NCBI RefSeq assembly: GCF_033242265.1
Contig: NZ_BTFW01000001.1
Span: 930,001 to 994,000, forward strand
DNA: 64,000 bases
Direction of reading: 5' to 3'
Origin: Novosphingobium sp. IK01
GTDB lineage: Bacteria; Pseudomonadota; Alphaproteobacteria; Sphingomonadales; Sphingomonadaceae
Shown here: piece after piece, positions 18,276 to 26,289 of the stretch
Layout: the number at the start of each line of letters is the position of its first letter
Numbering within the stretch: position 1 is the stretch's first letter
Position numbers and translations under genes: made by a program
Notes under the pieces: generated by a model
Databases searched by the model: none
Told to the model about the DNA's origin: nothing
Seen by the model: only the letters and a program-made list of their open reading frames with translations

Positions 18276-19042
18276 GAGGCAGGCATCGCGGCCAGCGCGG
18301 CATCGCGCGCGGCAAGGGTGTCGTAAAGGGCAAAGCACGTCGCGCCCGAGCCCGACATGCGCACCAGCCATGCCCCGGTTGCGCGCAAGGCGGCAAGAAC
18401 ATCGCCGATCTGCGGCACCAGCGCGAGCGCGGGGGCTTCAAGGTCGTTGCGCCCTTCGAGCGCGATCGTGCGCGTGGTGCCCTCGGGCATCGGCCCACGG
18501 TCGATCCCGTCCCAGCCCTTGAAGACCGGCCCGGTGGGCAGCGGAATGCGCGGATTGACGAGGAGGACCGGGGTTCCGGCCAGATCGTCGTCCGCCGGTT
18601 CCAGCTCGGTCCCGGTGCCCCGCCCAATGCAGGCGCGGCTTTCGACACAGGCGGGCACATCGGCGCCCAGCGCGGCGGCGCGCGCGTGCCAGTCTGCGGG
18701 CAGGCCCTGAAGCCGCTCGACCAGACGGAACACCGCGCCCGCATCCGCCGAACCGCCGCCCAGCCCCGCCGCCACCGGCAGCCGCTTTTCCAGCGTGATC
18801 GCCCAGGACTGGGGCCGGGGCAGGCAATTCAAGGCCTTGGCCACGATATTGCCAAAAGGATCGAGCAGTTCGCCGCCATATTCGCCCACCACCCGCAGGC
18901 TGTCCTGATCGGCAGGGGCAACGCTCAGGGTGTCGCCCGCATCAACGAAGGCAAAGGCCGTCTCGAGCATGTGATAGCCGTCCTCGCGGCGCGAGCGGAC
19001 ATGCAGCGCGAGGTTGATCTTGGCGTAAGCGGTTTCAAGCAT
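18245..19042 (-). CDS. ispE: 4-diphosphocytidyl-2-C-methyl-D-erythritol kinase
   Basis: GHMP kinase of the MEP route to isoprenoids. The 265-residue protein begins with the typical AYAKINLALHV, has the ATP loop PVAAGLGGGSADAGA and the C-terminal MSGSGATCFALY. The N-terminal ATG at 19042 is the standard start. It lies downstream of ETF-QO across a 147-base structured gap and overlaps the following gene. Confidence 0.96.
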   Translation of the reverse strand: MLETAYAKINLALHVRSRREDGYHMLETAFAFVDAGDTLSVAPADQDSLRVVGEYGGELLDPFGNIVAKALNCLPRPQSWAITLEKRLPVAAGLGGGSADAGAVFRLVERLQGLPADWHARAAALGADVPACVESRACIGRGTGTELEPADDDLAGTPVLLVNPRIPLPTGPVFKGWDGIDRGPMPEGTTRTIALEGRNDLEAPALALVPQIGDVLAALRATGAWLVRMSGSGATCFALYDTLAARDAALAAMPASWWTLAGKLR

Positions 19043-19073
19043 GGGCGAAAAAATCGAACCTTCAAAAAGCCTC

Positions 19074-19145
19074 GCGGCACCGGACCCTTGCCCCGCGCCG
19101 TTTCCCCAAGGGAAACCGACGCAAAAGACAAAGGCCCGGTGCCGC
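19074..19145 (-). repeat. Long nested hairpin between ETF-QO and ispE
   Basis: GCGGCACCGG (19074-19083) pairs with CCGGTGCCGC (19136-19145). Inside, CC/GG, TTG/CAA and GCG/CGC steps continue the stem, and the tip is a seven-pair hairpin GTTTCCC/GGGAAAC (19100-19116). Read on the minus strand, a T5 tract follows about six bases after the stem, so it may end the ETF-QO transcript or act as a processing or attenuation element for ispE. Confidence 0.5.
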
Positions 19146-19189
19146 GCAAAGATCGATCCGGCAAGCCGGAATTTCCGATCAGTTACCCC

Positions 19190-20836
19190 TTACATGTTGG
19201 GATAGTTGGGGCCGCCGCCGCCTTCGGGCGTCACCCAGTCGATGTTCTGCGTGGGGTCCTTGATGTCGCAGGTCTTGCAGTGGACGCAGTTCTGCGCGTT
19301 GATCTGCAAGCGCGGCTCGCCCTCGTCCACGCCCACGAATTCATAGACCCCCGCCGGGCAGAAGCGCGCCTCGGGCCCGGCATAGAGCGGCAGGTTGATC
19401 CGCGTGGGGACGGTCGGGTCCTTGAGCACGAGGTGGCACGGCTGGTCTTCGGCGTGATTGGTGTTCGAGAACGACACGCTGGTCAGGCGGTCGAAGCTGA
19501 TCACGCCATCGGGCTTGGGATAGACGATCGGCTTGAAAATGTCGGCGCGCTGCGTCGCCTCGGCATCGGTGTGATGCTTCATGCCCTTGATCGGGTTGAT
19601 CTTGAGCACGCGGGCCCACATGTCCGCCCCGGCCAGGATCGTGCCCCAGGTGCCGCCGAACTTGGACACCATCGGCTGGGCGTTCTGCACCAGCTTGAGT
19701 TCCTCGGCGATCCAGCTCGACCGCACGGCATCGTCGTACTCGGTCATGTCGTCCAGTTCGCGGCCAGCGGCGATCGCCGCCACGATGGCGTCAGCCGCCA
19801 GCATGCCACTCTTCATCGCGGTGTGGCTGCCCTTGATGCGCGGCACGTTGACGAAGCCCGCCGAGCACCCGATCAGCGCGCCACCGGGGAACGACAGGCG
19901 CGGCACCGACTGCCAGCCGCCTTCGTTGATCGCGCGCGCGCCATAGGACACGCGGCGCCCGCCTTCGAGGATCGCGCGGATGTCCGGGTGCTGCTTCCAG
20001 CGCTGGAATTCCTCGAACGGATAGACATAGGGGTTGGCATAGTCGAGCGCGGTGACGAAGCCGAGCGCGACCTGGTTGTTGGCCTGATGGTAAAGAAAGC
20101 CACCCCCCCACGAATTGCTTTCCGACAGCGGCCAGCCCTGGGTGTGGATCACGCGGCCAGGCACGTGCTTGGCCGGGTCGATGTCCCACAGTTCCTTGAT
20201 GCCGATGCCATAGACCTGCGGCTGGCAATCGCGTTCGAGCTGGTAGGTCTTCTTCAGGCGCTTGGTCAGGTGCCCGCGCGCGCCCTCGGCAAAGAGGGTG
20301 TACTTGGCGTGGAGTTCCATGCCCGGCTGATAGTCGGGCTTGTGGCTGCCATCCTTGGCAACACCCATGTCGCCCGTGGCCACGCCATAGACAACGCCCT
20401 GCTTGTTGGTGAGGATCTCGGCAGCTGCGAAGCCGGGGAAGATTTCCACGCCCAGCTCCATCGCCTGTTCCGACAGCCAGCGGCACAGGTTGCCAAGGCT
20501 TCCCGTATAATTGCCCTCGTTCGACATGAACGGAGGCATCGGCCAGTGCGGCAGCGCGTGCTTCTTGGCCTTGGTGAGCACCCAGTGCCAGTTGTCGGTC
20601 ACCGGCACTTGCGCCATCGGGCAGTCCATCGTCCGCCATTCGGGCAGCAGTTCGTCGAGCGCGCGCGGATCGACCACGGCGCCTGAAAGAATATGCGCCC
20701 CGATTTCCGAGCCCTTTTCGAGCAGGCAGACGGAAATTTCGGGATTGGCCTGTTTCAGCCGGATCGAGGCAGCCAGACCCGCAGGCCCGCCACCGACGAT
20801 CACCACGTCATAAGGCATCGATTCCCGTTCGCTCAT
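19190..20836 (-). CDS. etfD: Electron transfer flavoprotein-ubiquinone oxidoreductase
   Basis: Membrane-associated FAD and 4Fe-4S enzyme that passes electrons from ETF to ubiquinone during fatty-acid and amino-acid oxidation. The 548-residue protein starts with an FAD fold (VVIVGGGPAGLAASIRL) and ends with the cluster motif NCVHCKTCDIKDPTQNIDW; a further cysteine lies in RFCPAGVYEFV. The ATG at 20836 has GGAG upstream, while further upstream sequence has no family character. The ETF subunits are not in this window. Confidence 0.96.
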   Translation of the reverse strand: MSERESMPYDVVIVGGGPAGLAASIRLKQANPEISVCLLEKGSEIGAHILSGAVVDPRALDELLPEWRTMDCPMAQVPVTDNWHWVLTKAKKHALPHWPMPPFMSNEGNYTGSLGNLCRWLSEQAMELGVEIFPGFAAAEILTNKQGVVYGVATGDMGVAKDGSHKPDYQPGMELHAKYTLFAEGARGHLTKRLKKTYQLERDCQPQVYGIGIKELWDIDPAKHVPGRVIHTQGWPLSESNSWGGGFLYHQANNQVALGFVTALDYANPYVYPFEEFQRWKQHPDIRAILEGGRRVSYGARAINEGGWQSVPRLSFPGGALIGCSAGFVNVPRIKGSHTAMKSGMLAADAIVAAIAAGRELDDMTEYDDAVRSSWIAEELKLVQNAQPMVSKFGGTWGTILAGADMWARVLKINPIKGMKHHTDAEATQRADIFKPIVYPKPDGVISFDRLTSVSFSNTNHAEDQPCHLVLKDPTVPTRINLPLYAGPEARFCPAGVYEFVGVDEGEPRLQINAQNCVHCKTCDIKDPTQNIDWVTPEGGGGPNYPNM

Positions 20837-21041
20837 TGTCCCGCTCCATCGGCGCCGACACGCTGCGATCATGCCCGAACACGTAAAAACAGGGCAGCAG
20901 GCGCGGCTTAACCACACGATAATGGCGATCAGCCTTGAAAGCTGGTGCCGCCAAGGTCAATAGGGTGCGCATGACGAAGCCGGGCTTCACACAAAAACGC
21001 ATGGGCACAATAAGCGGCCCTGATGGTCAGGCTCACCTGTC

Positions 21042-21827
21042 ATGATGGCCCCGCCCTCCGGCTCCCCGCCTTGCCAGACAGCTCCCCTCACTGCCGCCCC
21101 TCTTTCCGCGGCCATGATCGAGGCCGCCTTTGCCTGGTGGGAAGATGCCGGCGTCGACGGGGACTGGAGCGACCAGCCCCAGCCCTGGCCCGCCAGCACC
21201 CGCAAGGCCGCTGCCACCAAGGCCACGCTGGCCCAGCCCGTCGCGCCACCCCCGCCGCCCGAAATGGGCGGCCTCGCGCGCGACTGGCCACAGGATCTGG
21301 CCGGATTTGCCACTTGGTGGATGGAAACCGCGGCCCTGCCCTTCCCGCCCGCCCGGCGGATCGCGCCTTCGGGCCCGGCTGGCGCGCGGCTGATGATCCT
21401 GCTGCCGATGCCCGAGGCCGACGATACGGAGACGCTTCTCTCGGGCCGCGCGGGCAAGCTGCTCGACGGGCTGCTGGCCGCGCTCGGGCTCGACCGGGCC
21501 AAGGTCTATCTGGCCAGCGCCCTCCCTTGCCATGTGCCGATGCCCGACTGGACACAGTTGCGCGAGCAGGGGCTTGGCGCGCTGCTGGCCCATCACGTCG
21601 CCCTGGCCGCCCCGGAACGGGTCCTCGTGTTCGGACGCAGCGGCATTTCGACGCTGATCATGCACAATTCACCGAATAAGCCTGCCGATTTACGTGAGTT
21701 TAACCATGACAAGGGATGCGTACCTGCGGTTTTCGCATACGATCTTGCGGCGCTCATGGCTCGGCCGGCGCACAAGGCGGCCTTGTGGAACCGCCTGCTT
21801 GACTGGACGGGAACAGACCTGACGTGA
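21042..21827 (+). CDS. Uracil-DNA-glycosylase-like protein, catalytic motifs degenerate
   Basis: 261 residues. The second half resembles family 4/5 uracil-DNA glycosylases: SGRAGKLLDGLLAALGLDRA matches the usual GRAG block, YLASALPCHVP matches the following strand, and RPAHKAALWNRLL matches the C-terminal helix. However, the GEGPG catalytic motif is replaced by LPMPEADD, the HPS-type histidine motif is missing, and three of the four iron-sulphur cysteines are not there. The N-terminal 75 residues are proline- and alanine-rich. It may be a non-catalytic DNA-binding or scaffold relative. Its stop overlaps the GTG of the next gene. Confidence 0.6.
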   Translation: MMAPPSGSPPCQTAPLTAAPLSAAMIEAAFAWWEDAGVDGDWSDQPQPWPASTRKAAATKATLAQPVAPPPPPEMGGLARDWPQDLAGFATWWMETAALPFPPARRIAPSGPAGARLMILLPMPEADDTETLLSGRAGKLLDGLLAALGLDRAKVYLASALPCHVPMPDWTQLREQGLGALLAHHVALAAPERVLVFGRSGISTLIMHNSPNKPADLREFNHDKGCVPAVFAYDLAALMARPAHKAALWNRLLDWTGTDLT

Positions 21828-23620
21828 CAAACCGGCGCCTTTCTCGCGCTCGTTTTCCTGCCTTGGCCGGGGCCATCGTGTCCCTGACCCTGGGAGCGAG
21901 CCTTGCCATTCCGGCCCCTGCCCACGCGAACAGCGCGGCGGCCGAATATTTCCGCAGCCGGGCCGACCGCTCGGCGGTCCCCACCCTGCTCAGCAAGGAC
22001 GACCGGACTTATTACACCCAGCTCTTCGCCGCGATCGACCGCGGGGACTGGGCCAATGTCCAGTCGATGCTCGGCCAGCGCGCCGATGGCCCGCTTCATG
22101 CCGTGGCCCGCGCCCGCTACTATCTGGCCGCCACATCACCCAAGGCCGATCTGGGCTCGCTGACCGACCTGCTGTCGCGCGCGCCCGACCTTCCGTGGTC
22201 GGACCAGCTTGGCCGCCTCGCGCTCAAGCGTGGCGCGCTCACCCTGCCGGTCATGCCCAGCACGCAGGCGCTGGCCCCCCTGCCCGGCACCCCGCGCCGT
22301 ACCCGCCCGCATTCGACCGCCGACGGCACCATGCCCGACAGCGTGGCCCAGGCCATTGTCGAGCGGATCAAGGCCGACGATCCCACCGGCGCGCGCGTCC
22401 TGCTCGACGGCGTCGACGCCATGCTTTCGCCCGATGCGCGTGCCGAATGGCGCCAGAAGATCGGGTGGAGCTTCTACATCGAGAACGACGATGCCAATGC
22501 CCGGCTGATGGCCTTGTCGGCCACCGAAGGCAGCGGCCCGTGGGTGGCCGAGGCGCTGTGGACCGCAGGCCTTGCCAGCTGGCGCATGGACGACTGCATG
22601 GCGGCTGCCGACAGCTTCCAGAAGGCCGCGCTTCAGGCATCGAACCCGGAACTGGTGTCTGCCGCCCACTACTGGGCCAGCCGTGCTTTCGTGCGGTGCC
22701 GCCAGCCCGAGAAGGTCGCCGAATCGCTGCGTCTGGCCGCGCGCAACCGCGACACGCTCTATGGCATGATGGCGGGCGAAGCGCTCGGCCTGCGCAATGC
22801 GGCCACCACGTCCACCCCCGATTTCTCGCCGCAGGACTGGCAATCGCTGCGCGAGCTGAACAATGTGCGCCTCGCCGTCCAGCTTTCCGAAATCGGCGCC
22901 GATGGGCTGGCCGACGAAGTGCTGCGCTATCAGGCGCGGATCGGCAGCCCGTCGCAATATGCCCCGCTCTCGCGCCTCGCACGCGATCTCGGCCTGCCCT
23001 CGACCCAGTTGTGGATGGCCTACAATGCCCCGCCCGGCGCCCGCGCCGACGAGGCCGCGCGCTATCCGGCGCCCAAGTGGGTTCCGGCCAATGGCTGGAA
23101 GGTCGATCCGGCCCTGCTGTTCGCCCATTCGCTTCAGGAATCGAACTTCCGCACCGCCGTGATCAGCCCGGCTGGCGCGCGCGGGCTGATGCAGGTTCTT
23201 CCGGGCACCGCGCGCGACATGGCCCGCGCCGATCCGGCGATGACCGGCCTCGACAGCCAGCTCGACACGCCGGGGGTCAACCTCGCGTTCGGGCAGGCCT
23301 ATCTGGCGCGCTTGCGCGACAACAGCGCAACCGGGGGCCTGCTGCCCAAGGTGATCGCCGCCTACAACGCCGGCCCCGCGCCGGTGAGCCGCTGGAACAC
23401 GCAAGTGAATGCCCAGGGCGATCCGCTGCTGTGGATGGAATCCATTCCCTATTGGGAAACGCGCGGCTATGTGTCCGCCGTGATGCGTAACTACTGGATG
23501 TACGAGCGGCAGGCCGGCGGCCCGTCGGACAGCCGGATCGGCCTTGTCGAAGGCCTGTGGCCCCGTTTTCCGGGCCTTGAAGGCGGCAACAATATCAGGG
23601 TGGCCTCGCTTGCCCGTTGA
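21824..23620 (+). CDS. Soluble lytic murein transglycosylase
   Basis: Periplasmic enzyme that cuts peptidoglycan glycan strands with formation of anhydro-muropeptides. The 598-residue protein has a signal peptide (cleavage near PAHAN), a long alpha-helical, TPR-like superhelical region, and a C-terminal SLT domain with the catalytic E439 in HSLQESNFR, followed by SPAGARGLMQVLP and AYNAGPAPVSRW. This resembles E. coli Slt70. The GTG start at 21824 overlaps the previous stop (GTGA). Confidence 0.93.
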   Translation: MTNRRLSRARFPALAGAIVSLTLGASLAIPAPAHANSAAAEYFRSRADRSAVPTLLSKDDRTYYTQLFAAIDRGDWANVQSMLGQRADGPLHAVARARYYLAATSPKADLGSLTDLLSRAPDLPWSDQLGRLALKRGALTLPVMPSTQALAPLPGTPRRTRPHSTADGTMPDSVAQAIVERIKADDPTGARVLLDGVDAMLSPDARAEWRQKIGWSFYIENDDANARLMALSATEGSGPWVAEALWTAGLASWRMDDCMAAADSFQKAALQASNPELVSAAHYWASRAFVRCRQPEKVAESLRLAARNRDTLYGMMAGEALGLRNAATTSTPDFSPQDWQSLRELNNVRLAVQLSEIGADGLADEVLRYQARIGSPSQYAPLSRLARDLGLPSTQLWMAYNAPPGARADEAARYPAPKWVPANGWKVDPALLFAHSLQESNFRTAVISPAGARGLMQVLPGTARDMARADPAMTGLDSQLDTPGVNLAFGQAYLARLRDNSATGGLLPKVIAAYNAGPAPVSRWNTQVNAQGDPLLWMESIPYWETRGYVSAVMRNYWMYERQAGGPSDSRIGLVEGLWPRFPGLEGGNNIRVASLAR

Positions 23621-24137
23621 TCCTGCCCGCACGTTCAAGCCCATCCACATCGCGCTGCTCACCGTCTCGGACACACGCGGCCCCGACGAGGACACTTCGG
23701 GCGACATTCTGGCCCAGCGCATCCGCGACGCGGGCCACACCCTGTCCGCGCGTGCGCTCGAACGCGACGAGGCCGACCGCATCGCCACGCGACTCAACAA
23801 CTGGATCGACGATCCGGCCATTGACGCCGTGGTGATCACCGGCGGCACCGGCCTGACGGGCCGCGATGTCACGCCCGAAGCACTCGACCGGGTAAAAACG
23901 CGCGATATCCCCGGATTTGGTGAGTTGTTCCGCTGGATCAGTTACAAGACCATCGGTACCAGCACCATTCAGTCACGCGCTTGCGCCGTGGTGGCCCGAG
24001 GGACGTACATTTTCGCCCTGCCTGGCTCCAATGGCGCAGTGAAGGACGGTTGGGACGGCATCCTGGCCGAGCAGTTGGATAGCCGGAACCGGCCCTGCAA
24101 CTTCGTGGAACTCATGCCGCGATTGCTGGAAAAATAA
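23610..24137 (+). CDS. moaB: Molybdenum cofactor biosynthesis protein MoaB
   Basis: MoaB/MogA family protein that adenylates molybdopterin or is linked to that step. The 175-residue protein has ALLTVSDTRGPDEDTSGD, VITGGTGLTGRDVTPEA and FALPGSNGAVKDGWD. The likely start is the TTG at 23610, inside the end of the transglycosylase gene (11-base overlap); upstream in-frame sequence belongs to the shadow of that gene. No other moa genes are in the window. Confidence 0.9.
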   Translation: MPVDPARTFKPIHIALLTVSDTRGPDEDTSGDILAQRIRDAGHTLSARALERDEADRIATRLNNWIDDPAIDAVVITGGTGLTGRDVTPEALDRVKTRDIPGFGELFRWISYKTIGTSTIQSRACAVVARGTYIFALPGSNGAVKDGWDGILAEQLDSRNRPCNFVELMPRLLEK

Positions 24138-24139
24138 CC

Positions 24140-24556
24140 TTGCCACCGATTCACGATGCCAACCTGACCCTGCGTTTCTTTGGCGATGACCTTGATCCGG
24201 AATACCTGACCGAGCGCCTCGGCTGCCCGCCCGACGATTTCTCGGTCAAGGGCGACACCGCCACGTCGGAAAGCGGCGCGACCAGCGTTTCGGCAACCGG
24301 GCGCTGGCTGCTGCGCGCCAGCGATCTCTATGCCAACGACATCGAGATGCAGATCGCCGAGCTGCTCGACACGGTGACCGACGACCTGACCGTCTGGCAC
24401 GACGTGACCACGCGCTATCAGGCCGACATGGTCGTGGGCCTGTTCATGCAGGCCGGCAACGAGAGCTTCACCCTCTCCCCCGGCGCGGTCGGCGCACTGG
24501 CCGTGCGCGGCCTTGCCCTCCACTTCGACATCTACGACCACGGCATCACTGGCTGA
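24140..24556 (+). CDS. DUF4279 family protein
   Basis: 138 residues beginning two bases after the moaB stop, with a TTG start. The opening LRFFGDDLDPEYLTERLGCPP and the later GRWLLRASDL are typical of DUF4279, a small soluble family of unknown role that often occurs beside unrelated genes. It has no signal peptide or membrane segment. A terminator follows. Its position suggests cotranscription with moaB, but no shared function can be deduced. Confidence 0.8.
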   Translation: MPPIHDANLTLRFFGDDLDPEYLTERLGCPPDDFSVKGDTATSESGATSVSATGRWLLRASDLYANDIEMQIAELLDTVTDDLTVWHDVTTRYQADMVVGLFMQAGNESFTLSPGAVGALAVRGLALHFDIYDHGITG

Positions 24557-24590
24557 GGCTTCATCAAGCCTCCGGCATCCCGGAAACGTG

Positions 24591-24614
24591 AACAGGGCCC
24601 GACCGGGCCCTGTT
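24591..24614 (+). terminator. Hairpin after the DUF4279 gene
   Basis: AACAGGGCCC (24591-24600) and GGGCCCTGTT (24605-24614) form a perfect ten-pair stem with a GACC loop. The T-run is short (TT then CGTGTT), so termination may be partial. Confidence 0.7.
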
Positions 24615-24672
24615 TCGTGTTGCAAGCCTGCCATTCAGTCTGCCAAGAATCCCCGAGCGAACGGCGGGGGAT

Positions 24673-25071
24673 ATGGAAGCCATGGAATTCATTTTTGAAT
24701 TCGTGATGCAATTTTTTGGCGAAATCCTCCTCCAACTCTTTGTCGAGGTTCTGGCCAAGAGCCTCCTCTACAGCTTCGATCTCAAAAGCGGGCATCCGAT
24801 CCACACCCTGTATTCAAGCGTCGGATTTACGATCCTCGGGGGCCTCGCAGGCCTGATCAGCCTGACTTTCGCCCCGCATTCCTTCGTCACCAATCCTGTG
24901 CTGCGCAAAATCAACCTGGTCGTCACACCGCTTGCCGCTGGTGGCATCATCACCCTGCTCGGCAAAAGAAAGCGTCGATCAGGGATCGCGCCCGATGGTC
25001 TCGACAAGTTCAGCTATGCGTTCGTTTTTGCCTTCGCCATGGCACTCATCCGCTTCCTCTTCACAAAGTGA
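24673..25071 (+). CDS. Small membrane protein of unknown function
   Basis: 132 residues with a very hydrophobic, phenylalanine-rich N-terminus (MEFIFEFVMQFFGEILLQLF), two central membrane segments around SVGFTILGGLAGLISLTF and INLVVTPLAAGGIITLLG, a basic loop (GKRKRRSG), and a last segment near YAFVFAFAMALIRFLF. About four membrane helices are likely. I do not recognise a family. The coding DNA is clearly more AT-rich than its neighbours, especially the first 100 bases, so it may have been acquired. A purine-rich GGCGGGGGA sits just upstream of the ATG. Confidence 0.7.
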   Translation: MEAMEFIFEFVMQFFGEILLQLFVEVLAKSLLYSFDLKSGHPIHTLYSSVGFTILGGLAGLISLTFAPHSFVTNPVLRKINLVVTPLAAGGIITLLGKRKRRSGIAPDGLDKFSYAFVFAFAMALIRFLFTK

Positions 25072-25143
25072 GGACTTGCTCCGAAACGGGGCGGCGGCAA
25101 GGTAGTCCTTGCTCATTTGTTCTTTTTATGTTCCAATCAGACC

Positions 25144-26214
25144 ATGGAACGAATCCGGGGCAGAGGTGCGCAATCGTGTGCGGTTCCCACGCGCTTTGGC
25201 CTGGCCACGCGCGAGGCTGATGGCGACTGGCGCGATGATGCGCTGGTCGTCGATGGTGCGCCGCCGCGCCTGCGCACGAGTGTCACGCCCGAATTCCCCA
25301 AGTCGGTCCTGACCTTCAACACCTCGCCCGACATCCCGTTCGACCGCTCGCTCAACGCCTATCGCGGGTGCGAGCATGGCTGCATCTATTGTTATGCGCG
25401 GCCCACCCACGCCTATCACGATCTCTCGCCCGGCCTCGATTTTGAAACCAAGCTGTTTGCCAAGCCGCAGGCCGCCGCCCTGCTGCGGCAGGCCTTTGCC
25501 AAGCGCGGCTATACCCCGCGCCCGCTCGCCATGGGGACCAACACCGATCCCTACCAGCCGATCGAGCGGGACTACCGGATCACCCGGCAAGTGCTCGAAC
25601 TGTGCCTTGAGGTCGGCCATCCGGTGACCATCACCACGAAATCAGCGCGCGTGCTCGACGATCTCGATCTTCTGCGCGCGCTGGCTGCGCGGCGGCTGGT
25701 GGCGGTGGGGATCTCGATCACCAGCCTCGACCCGCGCCTGTCCTCGCTGCTCGAACCGCGTGCAGCCAGCCCGGCCAAGCGGCTCGATGCCCTCGCCCGG
25801 CTGGTCGAGGCCGGGGTGCCAGCCCATCTTGGGCTTTCCCCTGTCATTCCCGCCATTACCGACTGTTTTATCGAGGATATCCTGATGGAAGCGGGCGCAC
25901 GCGGGGTGCGTTCCGCCAGCTGGATCATGGTCCGCCTGCCCCATGAGGTCGCCCCGCTGTTTCGCGAGTGGCTCGACGTTCACTTTCCCGACCGGGCGGG
26001 CAAAGTCATGCACATCATCCAGTCGATGCGCGGGGGCAAGGACTACGAGGCGAGCTTTCACACGCGGATGAAGCCCAAGGGCGTCTGGGCCGATCTGGTG
26101 CGCGCACGGTTCCGGCTGGGCGTGCGGCGGGCGGGGATTGCACAGGACAGGCTCGATCTGGACTGCGAACAGTTTCGCGCGCCTTCGCGCGATGGGCAGA
26201 TGGATTTGTTTTGA
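25144..26214 (+). CDS. Radical SAM protein, PA0069/SplB-like family
   Basis: 356 residues with the radical SAM cysteines C76, C80 and C83 in CEHGCIYCYARP, typical of the PA0069 group (COG1533, related to spore photoproduct lyase). Other markers are FDRSLNAYRGC, TNTDPYQPIE and TITTKSARVLDDLDLL. The substrate of this family is not established. The ATG at 25144 precedes MERIRGRGAQS, the typical N-terminus. A palindromic element follows the gene. Confidence 0.86.
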   Translation: MERIRGRGAQSCAVPTRFGLATREADGDWRDDALVVDGAPPRLRTSVTPEFPKSVLTFNTSPDIPFDRSLNAYRGCEHGCIYCYARPTHAYHDLSPGLDFETKLFAKPQAAALLRQAFAKRGYTPRPLAMGTNTDPYQPIERDYRITRQVLELCLEVGHPVTITTKSARVLDDLDLLRALAARRLVAVGISITSLDPRLSSLLEPRAASPAKRLDALARLVEAGVPAHLGLSPVIPAITDCFIEDILMEAGARGVRSASWIMVRLPHEVAPLFREWLDVHFPDRAGKVMHIIQSMRGGKDYEASFHTRMKPKGVWADLVRARFRLGVRRAGIAQDRLDLDCEQFRAPSRDGQMDLF

Positions 26215-26226
26215 TTGGGGATTTGA

Positions 26227-26274
26227 GGGTGGCGGCGGGCCCCGGACCTGATCCGGTGCCCTCCGCCACCCTTT
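26227..26274. repeat. REP-like palindrome after the radical SAM gene
   Basis: GGGTGGCGG (26227-26235) pairs with CCGCCACCC (26263-26271). The inner part holds CCGGA/TCCGG around CCTGA (26242-26256). A short T-run follows. It lies between convergent genes and shares 13 bases with the element at 56046-56058, so it may be both a terminator and a dispersed repeat. Confidence 0.6.
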
Positions 26275-26289
26275 CATCCTTCGGGAAAG

